The translations under genes and the position numbers were made by a program. DNA of 64,000 nucleotides, taken from contig JAFXOX010000065.1 of NCBI GenBank assembly GCA_017528345.1, forward strand, positions 27,699-91,698, in the 5' to 3' direction. This stretch comes from Desulfovibrio sp. GTDB lineage: Bacteria > Desulfobacterota > Desulfovibrionia > Desulfovibrionales > Desulfovibrionaceae. Of the stretch, positions 51,628-60,846 are shown piece after piece; position 1 is the stretch's first letter, and every line of letters starts with the position of its first letter. Under the pieces are notes generated by a model that saw nothing but the letters and a program-made list of their open reading frames with translations, was not told the origin of the DNA and searched no databases.

Positions 51628-53298
51628 ATGAGCAATACGCCGTTACCGACACTCCCCTTAGGTCTTGCCAGCTTTCCCTTGCTGCGCCAAAAAGGCCGTC
51701 TCTACGTCGATAAAACGGATCTTTTACAAAAGCTTATCGAAACAGGGGACTATTACTTTCTTTCCCGCCCCAGGCGTTTTGGAAAGTCATTGACCATTTC
51801 CACCCTTGAGGCCATGTTTCAGGGAAAAAGTGAGCTCTTTGCTGGACTTACCGCAGAAAACTGGGTCAAAAAAATATCCCAGCATCCCAGCCCTGTGTTC
51901 TGCCTTGATTTCAGTGCCTTCGATAGTTCTGGGAATACCCAGGATTTGTGCAACTGGCTGAACAGAAAGCTTGTGGCCTTTGCCGAAAGCCACGAGATGT
52001 ACACGTCTTCAGAAAAGTCACCAGCAGAGACCTTTGACAAGGTGATTTCCCTCGTCCGCCAAAAGAAAGGCTTACTCAGTCTTCTCATTGATGAATACGA
52101 CGCGCCTCTTTTGGACAACCTTCATGACCTTGCGAAAATATCAGCTTTTCGAGACATTCTGCGCCAGTTCTACAAGGCGATCAAAGCCTGCTCCTCTTCT
52201 CTTCACTTTATCATGATTACCGGTATTTCTACATTGACAAAAGTAGGAATATTTTCTGCCGTCAACAATCTCAATGATATTTCAACGGATTCAGCCTACA
52301 GTACACTGAACGGTTACACGCAAGATGAGCTTGAAAAATATTTTTCCGACTTTATAAACGATGCAGTCCGTCAAAAAATAACAAAAACACGCCATCAATT
52401 GCTCGAAAGAATTCGTAATTACTATGATGGTTTTTCTTTTGATGGCAAAACAAAAGTTTATAACCCGTTCTCTTTACTGAATTTTTTCAGAGAATATCGT
52501 TTTTCAAACTATTGGTACGAATCTGGCTCAGTCTCTTTCATCGAGTCATACTTCAAAACACACCACATAGCATCTCCTGAGACCTATCATCGCATCAAGG
52601 TCAAAACGACAGCTCTGGCAGCCAGAGAGATCGAAGAGGCACGGCCAGAAAGCTTTCTCTTGCAGGCAGGCTATCTGACCATTGCTGAATGTTGTGACGA
52701 CATCCTCGTTTTGGACTATCCCAACCAAGAAGTGCTCAATGCCTTGTCTGAAATGTACTTGACCTCTATTTATCAGATCCCTAACTACAATAGTGTGGGA
52801 CAAAGACTTTGGGTTGCTGTGCGAAAAGGTGATATGGCAAGCTTAGCCAATGAATTGAATAGTGCCATAGCTTCTCTCCCCTACCACGATTTTTCGAAAA
52901 AACAAAAAAGTGACAAGAAAAAACACCAAGAAAGCAAGCGTGATGAATCCTTCTATCGCTCGCTCTTGCTCATGCTGCTCAGAGGTGCTGGGCTACAAGC
53001 CCACGGGGAGGTTCCAAGCTGCCGGGGACGAAGTGATGTACTCATCACAAGTTCGGAGCACATTGTGATCATTGAATTCAAGCTTGCCAGGACAACAAAG
53101 GAAATAACGAGCAAGCAACGGGAGGGAGAAGCTCAGATTCTTGCCTCAGGCTATCTTGAGCCGTATATGGCAGGAAATATTCCTGTAAGCTACGCCGTCC
53201 TTGTGGTCGACACCCAAAAACGCCAGATTGTCTTTGATGCACAAGCAGGAATTCTGTGTCAAAACCTGAGCTTGCGTCCACAGAGGGAAAACGAATGA
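51628..53298 (+). CDS. AAA-ATPase-like / PD-(D/E)XK protein, copy 4
   Basis: 556 residues, the longest copy. ATG 51628 follows AAGGGAACC. Walker A RPRRFGKSLTIST, Walker B LLIDEYDAP, MITGISTLTKVGIFSAVNN, and the nuclease motif GRSDVL with IEFKLA. A lysine-rich insert (KQKSDKKKHQES) precedes DESFYRSLLLML and accounts for the extra length. Its early part shares a near-identical 99-base tract with copy 3. It ends with a tail (LSLRPQRENE) absent from its sisters. Confidence 0.9.
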   Translation: MSNTPLPTLPLGLASFPLLRQKGRLYVDKTDLLQKLIETGDYYFLSRPRRFGKSLTISTLEAMFQGKSELFAGLTAENWVKKISQHPSPVFCLDFSAFDSSGNTQDLCNWLNRKLVAFAESHEMYTSSEKSPAETFDKVISLVRQKKGLLSLLIDEYDAPLLDNLHDLAKISAFRDILRQFYKAIKACSSSLHFIMITGISTLTKVGIFSAVNNLNDISTDSAYSTLNGYTQDELEKYFSDFINDAVRQKITKTRHQLLERIRNYYDGFSFDGKTKVYNPFSLLNFFREYRFSNYWYESGSVSFIESYFKTHHIASPETYHRIKVKTTALAAREIEEARPESFLLQAGYLTIAECCDDILVLDYPNQEVLNALSEMYLTSIYQIPNYNSVGQRLWVAVRKGDMASLANELNSAIASLPYHDFSKKQKSDKKKHQESKRDESFYRSLLLMLLRGAGLQAHGEVPSCRGRSDVLITSSEHIVIIEFKLARTTKEITSKQREGEAQILASGYLEPYMAGNIPVSYAVLVVDTQKRQIVFDAQAGILCQNLSLRPQRENE

Positions 53299-53342
53299 CG
53301 TCGTGTTTTGCAAAGCCCGCCCGCAAATTTTAGAGATAAGCT

Positions 53343-54971
53343 ATGATTCGCCGACTTCCGCCACTGCCAGTCAGTGAGCCAAATTTTGCCAATCTCCGTC
53401 AGGATGGCAACCTCTACATCGACAAAACCGGCTTCCTGCAAAGGTTGATCGAAGAAGGACGCTGGTATTTCCTCGCACGGCCCAGGCGCTTTGGCAAATC
53501 TCTGACGCTTTCCACGCTCGAAGCCATGTTCCAAGGCAGAACCGATCTTTTTACCGGACTCAGCGCAGAGGCATGGGTCGAAGCTCAGTCCAAGCACCCA
53601 TCCCCTGTCGTACATCTTGACCTCAGCCTCTGGGACAGCACAGGTACCCCAGCAGATCTTAACGCGTGGCTCTTGGACGAAGTCTTGGCTCTGGCTGACC
53701 ACTATCAATTTTCCATTGCTGCGAAAAAAACGAGTGCCCAGGCCCTATCTTTCTTCTTACGCAAACTTTGTGAGGCAAAAGGCCAAGTCGTCGTACTCAT
53801 CGACGAATACGACGCGCCAATGTTAGCCAACCTCGATGACCCCCAAAAGGTTCAATGTCTACGGGTTGTTTTGCGCGAATTCTACAAAGTTCTCAAAGGC
53901 TCTTCCAGCCTCATTCGCTTTGTCTTTTTAACGGGCATATCAAAATTTACGAAGGCTGGCATCTTTTCTGCCTTGAATAACCTTGAAGACATCTCCATGA
54001 GTGAGGACTACAGCACTCTAACAGGGTATACAGAACATGAATTAGTTACGTATTTTCATAAATATATTATACATACAATGCAAAAACTAAATTATACTGA
54101 ACAAGATACATTCTTAGAAAAAGTCAAAAAGTACTATGATGGATATTGTTTTGACGGAAAGTCTAAGGTGTACAACCCTTATTCCATAGTAAATTTCTTT
54201 AAAACGTCAGCTTTCAAAAATTTCTGGTATGAATCAGGTTCATCAAGTTCGGTTGCAACATATTTTCAAAAATATGGTATAAATAATCCAGATACTTACA
54301 GACAATGTAGCGTTTCACCAAATTTTTTATCATCATTCGAAATTGAAAAAACTACATCAGAAAGTTTCTTTTACCAAACAGGCTACCTTACTATAGCAAA
54401 AATTGAAGAAAATAAAATTATTTTAGACTACCCAAACACTGAAATCGTCAATTCCATGGCACAAATGTTCATGGACTATATCTACAAAGTTCCAAAATAT
54501 ACAAATCTTGCTGAGGATATTTGGAAGTCAATCAATATAGGAGATATGGAAAGTATTATAGAACACTACAATATAGAACTCGCTGCAATACCTTACGTTG
54601 ATTTTCAAAATGCAGGTGAAGGCTTGTATCGAGCAGCGTTTCTTTTACTACTACGAAGTGCAAGAATTAGTGCCTTTTCCGAGATACCAACAAAAAATGG
54701 ACGAAGTGATCTTATTATAGAAACGCAAAATTTTGTTTTAATATTAGAGTTCAAAGTAGCAAGACAAAAAAATGAAATTGCAGCGAAGCGACAAGATGGT
54801 ATAAAACAATTTTTTGAAAAAAATTATATAACACCATATCTTCATGACAAGAGAAAAATACTGCCATTCGTTATTGTTATTGATGGCGAAGAACATATTG
54901 CAAAGGCATACGAAGTGAAAAACAAGGTCTCAGATATCGCCAAAAACAGTGGACCATCAAGGCAAAAGTGA
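53343..54971 (+). CDS. AAA-ATPase-like / PD-(D/E)XK protein, copy 5
   Basis: 542 residues from ATG 53343, 44 bases after copy 4. It starts MIRRLPPLPVSEPNFANLRQ; Walker A is RPRRFGKSLTLST (LST, not IST, as in copy 6), Walker B VLIDEYDAP. The nuclease part is GRSDLII with LEFKVA. It forms a subgroup with copy 6 (shared FQNAGEG and the block YRAAFLLLLR). From about 54040 to the end the DNA is strongly AT-rich, unlike its first 700 bases, so the gene looks mosaic. Confidence 0.9.
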   Translation: MIRRLPPLPVSEPNFANLRQDGNLYIDKTGFLQRLIEEGRWYFLARPRRFGKSLTLSTLEAMFQGRTDLFTGLSAEAWVEAQSKHPSPVVHLDLSLWDSTGTPADLNAWLLDEVLALADHYQFSIAAKKTSAQALSFFLRKLCEAKGQVVVLIDEYDAPMLANLDDPQKVQCLRVVLREFYKVLKGSSSLIRFVFLTGISKFTKAGIFSALNNLEDISMSEDYSTLTGYTEHELVTYFHKYIIHTMQKLNYTEQDTFLEKVKKYYDGYCFDGKSKVYNPYSIVNFFKTSAFKNFWYESGSSSSVATYFQKYGINNPDTYRQCSVSPNFLSSFEIEKTTSESFFYQTGYLTIAKIEENKIILDYPNTEIVNSMAQMFMDYIYKVPKYTNLAEDIWKSINIGDMESIIEHYNIELAAIPYVDFQNAGEGLYRAAFLLLLRSARISAFSEIPTKNGRSDLIIETQNFVLILEFKVARQKNEIAAKRQDGIKQFFEKNYITPYLHDKRKILPFVIVIDGEEHIAKAYEVKNKVSDIAKNSGPSRQK

Positions 54972-54998
54972 ACGTGCCTGCAAACATGAGCAAAAGCG

Positions 54999-56597
54999 AT
55001 GAATCGGAATCTTCCTCCCTTGCCTGTTGGCGAGCAGAACTTCGCCAATCTGCGCCATGACGGCAGTCTCTACATTGACAAAACAGCTCTCCTCCAAAAA
55101 CTCATTGAGGAAGGAAGGTGGTATTTTCTCTCGCGGCCTCGCCGCTTTGGAAAATCCCTGACACTTTCCACGCTGGAAGCCATGTTTCAGGGGAAGAAAG
55201 AACTCTTTCAGGGACTTGCCGCCGAAGCCTGGGTTGAAAAACAGGCAAAGCACCCCTCGCCTGTTCTCCACCTTGATCTTAGCGCCTGGCCGGCTGCTGA
55301 CCCAGCTTCGACCCTGCCAGACTGGCTCATCAATGAGCTACAGACATTTGCTGTAGAGCACGACATCTCTTTCAAGCCCGTGCCCAGCTGCGCCCAGACC
55401 TTTTCCTTCCTGCTTAAAAACGCCTGTAAAAGCTTGGGGCAGGTCGTTGTGCTGATTGACGAATACGACACCCCAATCTTAAAAAATATGCATGACCCTG
55501 CTCAATCTCACGCCATACGAAGTAATCTTCGTGATTTTTACCAAATCCTCAAAAGCGCTTCAGCAGTTATTCGCTTTGCCTTTTTGACGGGAATAACAAA
55601 GTTCTCAAAAACAGGCGTTTTTTCTGCTCTCAACAATCTGCGAGATATCTCTTTTGCAAGTTTTTTTAGCTCCATCACAGGCTACACTCAGGATGAAATC
55701 TATATCTATTTTGCTGACTATATTCAAGATGTTTTGAATAATAAGAAAAGCACTAACAAAGACGATCTTCTAAAAAAAATCAAAGAATATTACGATGGTT
55801 ATTCTTTTGACGGTAAAACAAGAGTTTATAACCCATTTTCTATTCTTAACTTTTTCTACTATAAAGAATTTGAAAACTACTGGTATGCATCGGGTGAGCC
55901 GGGTTACCTTGCTGAATATTTAAAAAAATATGGCATTTATAACCCAGATATCTATAAAAACTGTGTCGTCGACTCACTTTTCACGGAAACAGCTGATATA
56001 GAGAAGGCTCGACCTGAGAGTTTTTTATATCAATCTGGCTACCTCACCATTTGCAAAAAAGAACTTGACACACTTACTCTCGATTATCCAAATCGTGAAG
56101 TTATCAATTCCATTGCCAAAATGTACCTTGAATCAATATATACGGTACCAATGTACAAATCGTTAACAATGAGGTTGCAAGAAGCCTTTTCTGCCAAAAA
56201 CTTTTCTTCTGTTGTTACTATCTTCAATAGCGAACTCGCAGGCCTCCCGTATGCTGATTTCCAAAATGCCGGTGAAGGTATTTATCGCACGGCCTTCTTG
56301 TTACTTATTCGCGCCTCAAATCTTATTGTAAAGATCGAAAATCCGAGTAAAAAGGGAAGGACAGATATCGTTATTGAAGGTAAAGATACCGTATTTATTA
56401 TCGAATTTAAAGTTGCAAAGACCAAAAAAGATATCCTAAAAAAATGTTCTGAAGGCTTCGCCCAATTTAGGGAAAAAGAATATCTCTCACAATATGCCAA
56501 TGAAGCCAGAGACGTTCAGGCCTATGTTCTGGTTATTGACGCTGAAACACATACAGCCACTGCCTTCGATGTCAAAACAAAAGCTGAGCTCTCATGA
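54999..56597 (+). CDS. AAA-ATPase-like / PD-(D/E)XK protein, copy 6
   Basis: 532 residues from ATG 54999, 27 bases after copy 5. It starts MNRNLPPLPVGEQNFANLRH, with Walker A RPRRFGKSLTLST and Walker B VLIDEYDTP. The conserved NYWYESGS of copies 1-4 is NYWYASGEPGYLAEY. The nuclease motif is GRTDIVI with IEFKVA. AT-rich from about 55660 to 56480. It is the last of the array and converges with a GNAT gene whose hairpin terminator lies between them. Confidence 0.9.
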   Translation: MNRNLPPLPVGEQNFANLRHDGSLYIDKTALLQKLIEEGRWYFLSRPRRFGKSLTLSTLEAMFQGKKELFQGLAAEAWVEKQAKHPSPVLHLDLSAWPAADPASTLPDWLINELQTFAVEHDISFKPVPSCAQTFSFLLKNACKSLGQVVVLIDEYDTPILKNMHDPAQSHAIRSNLRDFYQILKSASAVIRFAFLTGITKFSKTGVFSALNNLRDISFASFFSSITGYTQDEIYIYFADYIQDVLNNKKSTNKDDLLKKIKEYYDGYSFDGKTRVYNPFSILNFFYYKEFENYWYASGEPGYLAEYLKKYGIYNPDIYKNCVVDSLFTETADIEKARPESFLYQSGYLTICKKELDTLTLDYPNREVINSIAKMYLESIYTVPMYKSLTMRLQEAFSAKNFSSVVTIFNSELAGLPYADFQNAGEGIYRTAFLLLIRASNLIVKIENPSKKGRTDIVIEGKDTVFIIEFKVAKTKKDILKKCSEGFAQFREKEYLSQYANEARDVQAYVLVIDAETHTATAFDVKTKAELS

Positions 56598-56679
56598 CCC
56601 TAAGTGACGGCAAACCGTTCTTGTCCATGAAACGTTTTGTGCCAAGATTCATGGACGCGCCTCTGTTTGCCTTGAGACC

Positions 56680-56707
56680 AAACAAGAATGCGGGCCTTTG
56701 GCCCGCA
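56680..56707 (-). terminator. Terminator hairpin of the GNAT gene
   Basis: A perfect eight-base stem TGCGGGCC/GGCCCGCA with a three-base loop (56689-56707) lies seven bases past the stop of the minus-strand gene. It is followed on that strand by TTCTTGTTT, a moderate T-rich tail. Confidence 0.65.
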
Positions 56708-56714
56708 CATGTAT

Positions 56715-57221
56715 TCAGTCTTTTCCCAGTATGGTTTCCATACCGTATTTCTGGATATCCATGCCGCAACTTCGATAAAAGGCGTATGCGCCTGGGTTGC
56801 ACTCCCAGACATTGAGCGTGACATTATAGCAGCCAATTTCCCTGGCATAGGCAAGCACAGCGGCATACAGACGTTTTCCCACGGATTTGCGTCGTGCACT
56901 CGCATCCACGCAGATATCGTCGATGTAGAGGGTTTTGATGTCTTCGAGCAGGCGTTCACCCCGATGCTCGATGATCTGACAGAAAGCATGCCCCACAATC
57001 GTTCCGCTTTCATCAAGAGCCACAAATACGGGGAAGTGTTCCTGTTGCAGAAGAACTTTCAGATCTTCCTCGGAATACTTGGTTGTCAGCTTAAAAAGAT
57101 CGGGACGCCCTTCATGGTGCACCCTATTGACCTGCTCAAGCAGATGCTGCAGTCCGGCAATATCGTTTTCGGCTGCGCGCCGAATACGTAACGCATAGAG
57201 TGTTGGCTTTTGTTCTTCCAT
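56715..57221 (-). CDS. GNAT family N-acetyltransferase
   Basis: This protein of about 168 residues has RIRRAAENDIAGLQHLL at the start, LYIDDICVDASARRKSVGKRL (the acetyl-CoA pyrophosphate loop region) and a C-terminal YAFYRSCGM, all GNAT marks. The substrate cannot be told. ATG 57221 lies ten bases after AAGGAG; GTG 57227 overlaps the stop of the upstream ATPase gene (GTGA) and is a fair alternative. It forms an operon with the ABC ATPase gene and cobT. Confidence 0.88.
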   Translation of the reverse strand: MEEQKPTLYALRIRRAAENDIAGLQHLLEQVNRVHHEGRPDLFKLTTKYSEEDLKVLLQQEHFPVFVALDESGTIVGHAFCQIIEHRGERLLEDIKTLYIDDICVDASARRKSVGKRLYAAVLAYAREIGCYNVTLNVWECNPGAYAFYRSCGMDIQKYGMETILGKD

Positions 57222-57223
57222 GC

Positions 57224-58183
57224 TCACGCCACTCCTTCAGAAAAATGACAGCGTACCCGCCAGTTTTCTCCTAAAACCCGCCATTCAGGCACTTCCTTGC
57301 GACAAATCGCCTCAGCTCTCGGGCACCTGGGATGAAAAACGCATCCCTTTGGCGGATGCAATGGACTTGGCTGTTCCCCTTGCAATGGGGAGCCAGCGCC
57401 TGTGACACGCTCTCCCAAGCTTGCACTGAGCAGTGCCTGGGTATAGGGATGAGCCGCGTGCTTCACGAGCTCATCGCGCGGACCATCTTCAAGCAGTCGC
57501 CCCAGATACATGACCATGATACGCTGACACATAAAAGCCACCACATTAAGGTCATGGGAAATAAAAAGATAGGCAGGCGAAAACTGTTCCTGCATGTCAC
57601 AAAGGAGGTTGAGAATCTGAGCCTGCACTGAGGCATCAAGGGCAGAAACCGGCTCATCGCAGACAATGACGTCAGGCCTGGTCATCAGGGCTCTTGCGAC
57701 AGCAATGCGCTGCCTTTGCCCTCCGGAAAATTCATGGGGATATCGCCGTCCAACCCCTTCCAAACCAACCAGGGAGAGCATGGTATCAGCCGCCTGCAGT
57801 CTTTCTTGACGCCCAACTCCTCGTGCAGCCAATGGTTCAGCCACGGAAGCCGCAACTGTCATGCGGGGATTGAGCGAGGAAAATGGGTCCTGAAAAACCA
57901 TTTGCAAGCGCCCTGCAGCCCAACTTTGGGCACAGGCTAAAGGAAGCTCCCTGCCCTGAAGCAGAATCTTCCCCTTGCTTGGGGCAAGGAGCCCGCAGGC
58001 CATGCGCCCCAATGTCGATTTTCCGCAGCCAGATTCACCGACAAGCCCTAAGCATTCTCCCTTGCCAAGAGAAAAGCTCACCGTGTCAACAGCGGTAAGC
58101 GCTCGTTTTTTTCCCAAAAAACCACTTTTGACAGGGAACTGCTTGCTCACCTCCTGGCATTGCAAAAGGGCATTATCGCTCAT
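57224..58183 (-). CDS. Dipeptide/oligopeptide ABC transporter ATP-binding protein (DppF/OppF type)
   Basis: This protein of about 319 residues has Walker A GLVGESGCGKSTLG, Q-loop VFQDPFSSLNPRM, signature EFSGGQRQRIAVARAL, Walker B VIVCDEPVSALD and H-loop LFISHDLNVV. The C-terminus has the oligopeptide-type cysteine motif CVFHPRCPRAEAIC. Permease, binding protein and second ATPase genes are not nearby, so its partners must be encoded elsewhere. ATG 58183 lies inside the end of cobT, an 11-base overlap suggesting coupling. Confidence 0.92.
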   Translation of the reverse strand: MSDNALLQCQEVSKQFPVKSGFLGKKRALTAVDTVSFSLGKGECLGLVGESGCGKSTLGRMACGLLAPSKGKILLQGRELPLACAQSWAAGRLQMVFQDPFSSLNPRMTVAASVAEPLAARGVGRQERLQAADTMLSLVGLEGVGRRYPHEFSGGQRQRIAVARALMTRPDVIVCDEPVSALDASVQAQILNLLCDMQEQFSPAYLFISHDLNVVAFMCQRIMVMYLGRLLEDGPRDELVKHAAHPYTQALLSASLGERVTGAGSPLQGEQPSPLHPPKGCVFHPRCPRAEAICRKEVPEWRVLGENWRVRCHFSEGVA

Positions 58184-59282
58184 CACGCGTCGAAGCTCCC
58201 ATAACACCTGCGCTCTCAAAGGTCGCCATATCGTTGAAAATGGCAGACGCAGCCTTCAAGAGCGGATAGGCCAAAGCGCAGCCTGTTCCCTCGCCAAGGC
58301 GCATATCAAGCGCAAGCAAGGGTCGCTCAGCAAGTTTTTCCAAAATCAACGCATAGCCTGGTTCAGCTGAAGCGTGGCTAAGGATCGCATAGTCTCTCAC
58401 TCTTGGTTCAATAGCTCTTGCTACCAGATAGGCTGACGTAGCAATAAAGCCATCGACCAAAATCGGCAAACGCTCTGCAGCAGATCCAAGAACAAGACCA
58501 CTCATCATGGCAATTTCAAAGCCGCCTAGGGCAGCCAAAATATCAATGGCATCACCCTGGAGATGCTTGGCATTGACCTGTAAAGCCTGGGAAATAACAG
58601 CCATTTTCTGTGCCATCTGCGCTTTTGAGATGCCTGTGCCCGGACCTGTGATGCGTTCCACATCCAAATCTAGGTAGGCAGAAAAAAGGGCTGTCGCAGG
58701 CGTTGTATTGGCAATACCCATTTCCCCCATACCAAGACACTGGCAACCATCAAAGGCGGCCTCTCGGGCAAGTTCCACACCATAGCGCAAAGCCTCAAGG
58801 GCTTTTTCCCGACTCATGGCAGGGCCTTCGCTGATATCATCTGTGCCTTCACCAAGTCTGCGAGAAAGCAAAAGAGGATGCGGTTCAAAAGGCCCTCCCG
58901 CACAACCGGCATCCACAAGACACAGTGTCATGCAAACTTCACTTGAAAGCACATTGATAGCGCCTCCACCCTGCAGAAAATTGGCGACCATTTGCCGTGT
59001 GACTGCCTGGGGGTAGGCGGAAACATTTTTTTGGGCAACTCCGTGATCTGCCGCAATGGTATACATGATAGCCGGGCTGACACGCAGGGGACGCTGTCCA
59101 TGACGTATGGCAAAGAGTCGTCTTGCCAATTCCTCAAGACGTCCAAGACTTCCTCTGGGTTTGGTCAGGCTATCCAGGTAGGCCTGCGCCTCTTCAAAAA
59201 GCTTTTGCTCGCAAGGTTCAACCGTCAGATCCTGGCTGATTTCTTGAAGCAGAGAAGGTTTATAATGGTCTTGTAATCCCAT
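58173..59282 (-). CDS. cobT: Nicotinate-nucleotide--dimethylbenzimidazole phosphoribosyltransferase
   Basis: This 369-residue enzyme activates the lower base for cobalamin nucleotide-loop assembly. Family segments include DSLTKPRGSLGRLEELA, TIAADHGVAQKNVSAYP, MGIANTTPATAL and the glycine-rich GPGTGIS; the C-terminal catalytic glutamate lies in DMRLGEGTGCALA. GAGG lies close before the ATG. No other cobalamin gene is nearby. The 209 bases upstream contain no gene I can support. Confidence 0.95.
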   Translation of the reverse strand: MGLQDHYKPSLLQEISQDLTVEPCEQKLFEEAQAYLDSLTKPRGSLGRLEELARRLFAIRHGQRPLRVSPAIMYTIAADHGVAQKNVSAYPQAVTRQMVANFLQGGGAINVLSSEVCMTLCLVDAGCAGGPFEPHPLLLSRRLGEGTDDISEGPAMSREKALEALRYGVELAREAAFDGCQCLGMGEMGIANTTPATALFSAYLDLDVERITGPGTGISKAQMAQKMAVISQALQVNAKHLQGDAIDILAALGGFEIAMMSGLVLGSAAERLPILVDGFIATSAYLVARAIEPRVRDYAILSHASAEPGYALILEKLAERPLLALDMRLGEGTGCALAYPLLKAASAIFNDMATFESAGVMGASTRDER

Positions 59283-59491
59283 GTTTTCCTCAATGAAACA
59301 TTTTCAGCAAAAAACATAACCCAAAGAGCACTCAGGCCCACAAGCGACACAGAGACGCTTGGGCGCAAATGCCAATCATCATACGTAGAGAGGGAAAAAG
59401 AGACAAGAGCTGACAGGAGGGACAAAAAGGGTGGGAAAACGTTATCGGAAAAAAGGAAGGAGATGGGCAAAAATTTCCGTCTCTGCACCAA

Positions 59492-59971
59492 TCAGAGCAT
59501 ATGACTCGCCACAAGATCACGGGCAAGCTGCCAGGCGCGATTGACAATGGCAGCATGAATGTGTGGTTCCACAGGTTCAGGACCATTTTCCTTGTCACGC
59601 AAAATGCTCATCTGCACGTCTCCTGGGGGATAATAGAACTGAAGATCCTGGCCAAATTCTTCACGCAGCTTACTCTGCAAATGGCGCAGCATGGCGGTAT
59701 CTTCGCCGCGCACCACAAAATTTGTCCAAAATTCTCTGGTGACACGCTTGAGCACAGACTCTCTGCGGGCTTCCGCCTGCTGCGATTCGTCGCCTGAAAT
59801 CATCTGCATGGCACGCTTTTGAAAAAGCACAGCACGCGTCTCGGCAAGCTGGCGCTTATACTGGTTCAGTCCTGTCTTGCGAGAGGTGGCAGACAAGGCT
59901 GCATTGGACTGCATATCAACATAGCAGCCATTGAGCGAAGATTGCATATGCAGTTGGGCAAAGGCGTTCAT
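59492..59971 (-). CDS. Small protein of the flagellin-like operon, function unknown
   Basis: This 159-residue protein is largely helical, with a basic central region (KRQLAETRAVLFQKRAM) and a C-terminal part EPVEPHIHAAIVNRAWQLARD. GGGGAG precedes its ATG. It lies 53 bases after a flagellin-like gene and is the third gene of that group. Proteins of this place in relatives are annotated only as hypothetical; a chaperone or regulator of the flagellin-like proteins is a guess from position. Confidence 0.6.
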   Translation of the reverse strand: MNAFAQLHMQSSLNGCYVDMQSNAALSATSRKTGLNQYKRQLAETRAVLFQKRAMQMISGDESQQAEARRESVLKRVTREFWTNFVVRGEDTAMLRHLQSKLREEFGQDLQFYYPPGDVQMSILRDKENGPEPVEPHIHAAIVNRAWQLARDLVASHML

Positions 59972-60024
59972 AGTAACTCCCCAAAAGACCTTGGAAAAGA
60001 CAAAGCGGGAAAAGAAGCTTCTGC

Positions 60025-60834
60025 CTACGTTGAACCGGATAAAATCGAACTACCGCTTGACGTCAAAAGCTCCGAGAGAATGGACGAAGAACTTGTGGAT
60101 GCCGTGCCAGAAGACGTGGACGAGCTTGAGCGCTCACGGGCCTGATCATAGATATCGGCCTGTTCTTCAAAAAGCAGGCTGAGATTATCCAGGCTCTTGT
60201 AATCGTAGGAGTACTGAGACTCGAGACCCTGCATACGCTCAATATACTTTTCCACATTGGCGAGTGCCGCCTTGGCGGAAGTCTGATCTGTAAAGGCGAG
60301 TTCCTGGGAGAGCAAATTGAGATTCATGGAATGGCTACCCAGAACGCCCGTCAGAGAACCGTCCAAAAGATTCATGAACTTCTGCTCACGTACACTATTG
60401 CCTGCCTGCAGTTCAACGGTACCGTTGTTTCCGGCACTTCCGTCCATAAGATGCATGCCATTAAAGGAAGCTTCGCCTGCAAGCCGCAAAATTTCATCGA
60501 TATGCTCACCAATGCTTTGTCCTGCAGATGAGAGGATATTTGCTGAGAAAGAATCCGTATAGGCACAATCGGTCAGGATTTCCTGAATAGCCTGCAATTG
60601 ACTTTTGATGGCTGTGGCATTGGTCTGAGCGACATTGACCATGGCCTTACCGTCTTCCATATTCTGCGAAGCCATACGTGCAACAGCAGCGTCCCCCTTC
60701 ATGCGGCTTTCAAACGCTCGCCGTGTAGAGTTGGGCATACTGCGGTCTTCACGATCAGCACTCTGTGCTGCCTGATTCACCTGCTTTGTCAACTTGCTGT
60801 TGAGGACTCCCATGAGTAGGGCTTCGTAATTCAT
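60025..60834 (-). CDS. Atypical flagellin-like protein with serine-rich tail
   Basis: 269 residues. The middle follows flagellin D1 helices (NVAQTNATAIKSQLQAIQEI, IGEHIDEILRLAGEASFNG, NGTVELQAGNS), but the standard N-terminal INxN start and the C-terminal helix ending LLR/Q are missing. The tail is a low-complexity Ser/Thr stretch (RSSSSTSSGTASTSSSSILS). It might cap, connect or decorate the filament rather than form it. GAGGAGG lies before the ATG. It is 12 bases after the first flagellin-like gene. Confidence 0.7.
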   Translation of the reverse strand: MNYEALLMGVLNSKLTKQVNQAAQSADREDRSMPNSTRRAFESRMKGDAAVARMASQNMEDGKAMVNVAQTNATAIKSQLQAIQEILTDCAYTDSFSANILSSAGQSIGEHIDEILRLAGEASFNGMHLMDGSAGNNGTVELQAGNSVREQKFMNLLDGSLTGVLGSHSMNLNLLSQELAFTDQTSAKAALANVEKYIERMQGLESQYSYDYKSLDNLSLLFEEQADIYDQARERSSSSTSSGTASTSSSSILSELLTSSGSSILSGST

Positions 60835-60846
60835 GGCGAACCTCCT

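Larger units (their letters stand above)
46379..56597 (+). repeat. Tandem array of six AAA-ATPase/PD-(D/E)XK paralogues
   Basis: Six complete genes of 528-556 codons lie head to tail on one strand with gaps of 10, 118, 306, 44 and 27 bases. All share one architecture, and copies 1-4 and 5-6 form two subgroups. No integrase, transposase or terminal repeat was found at the edges, so growth by local duplication with later conversion is the simplest reading. Confidence 0.85.

Noticed and set aside
59225..59491. 88-codon minus-strand frame with two hydrophobic stretches
   Set aside because: It overlaps the cobT start, begins with TTG or GTG without a ribosome site, and has no recognised family. 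A small membrane protein cannot be excluded.
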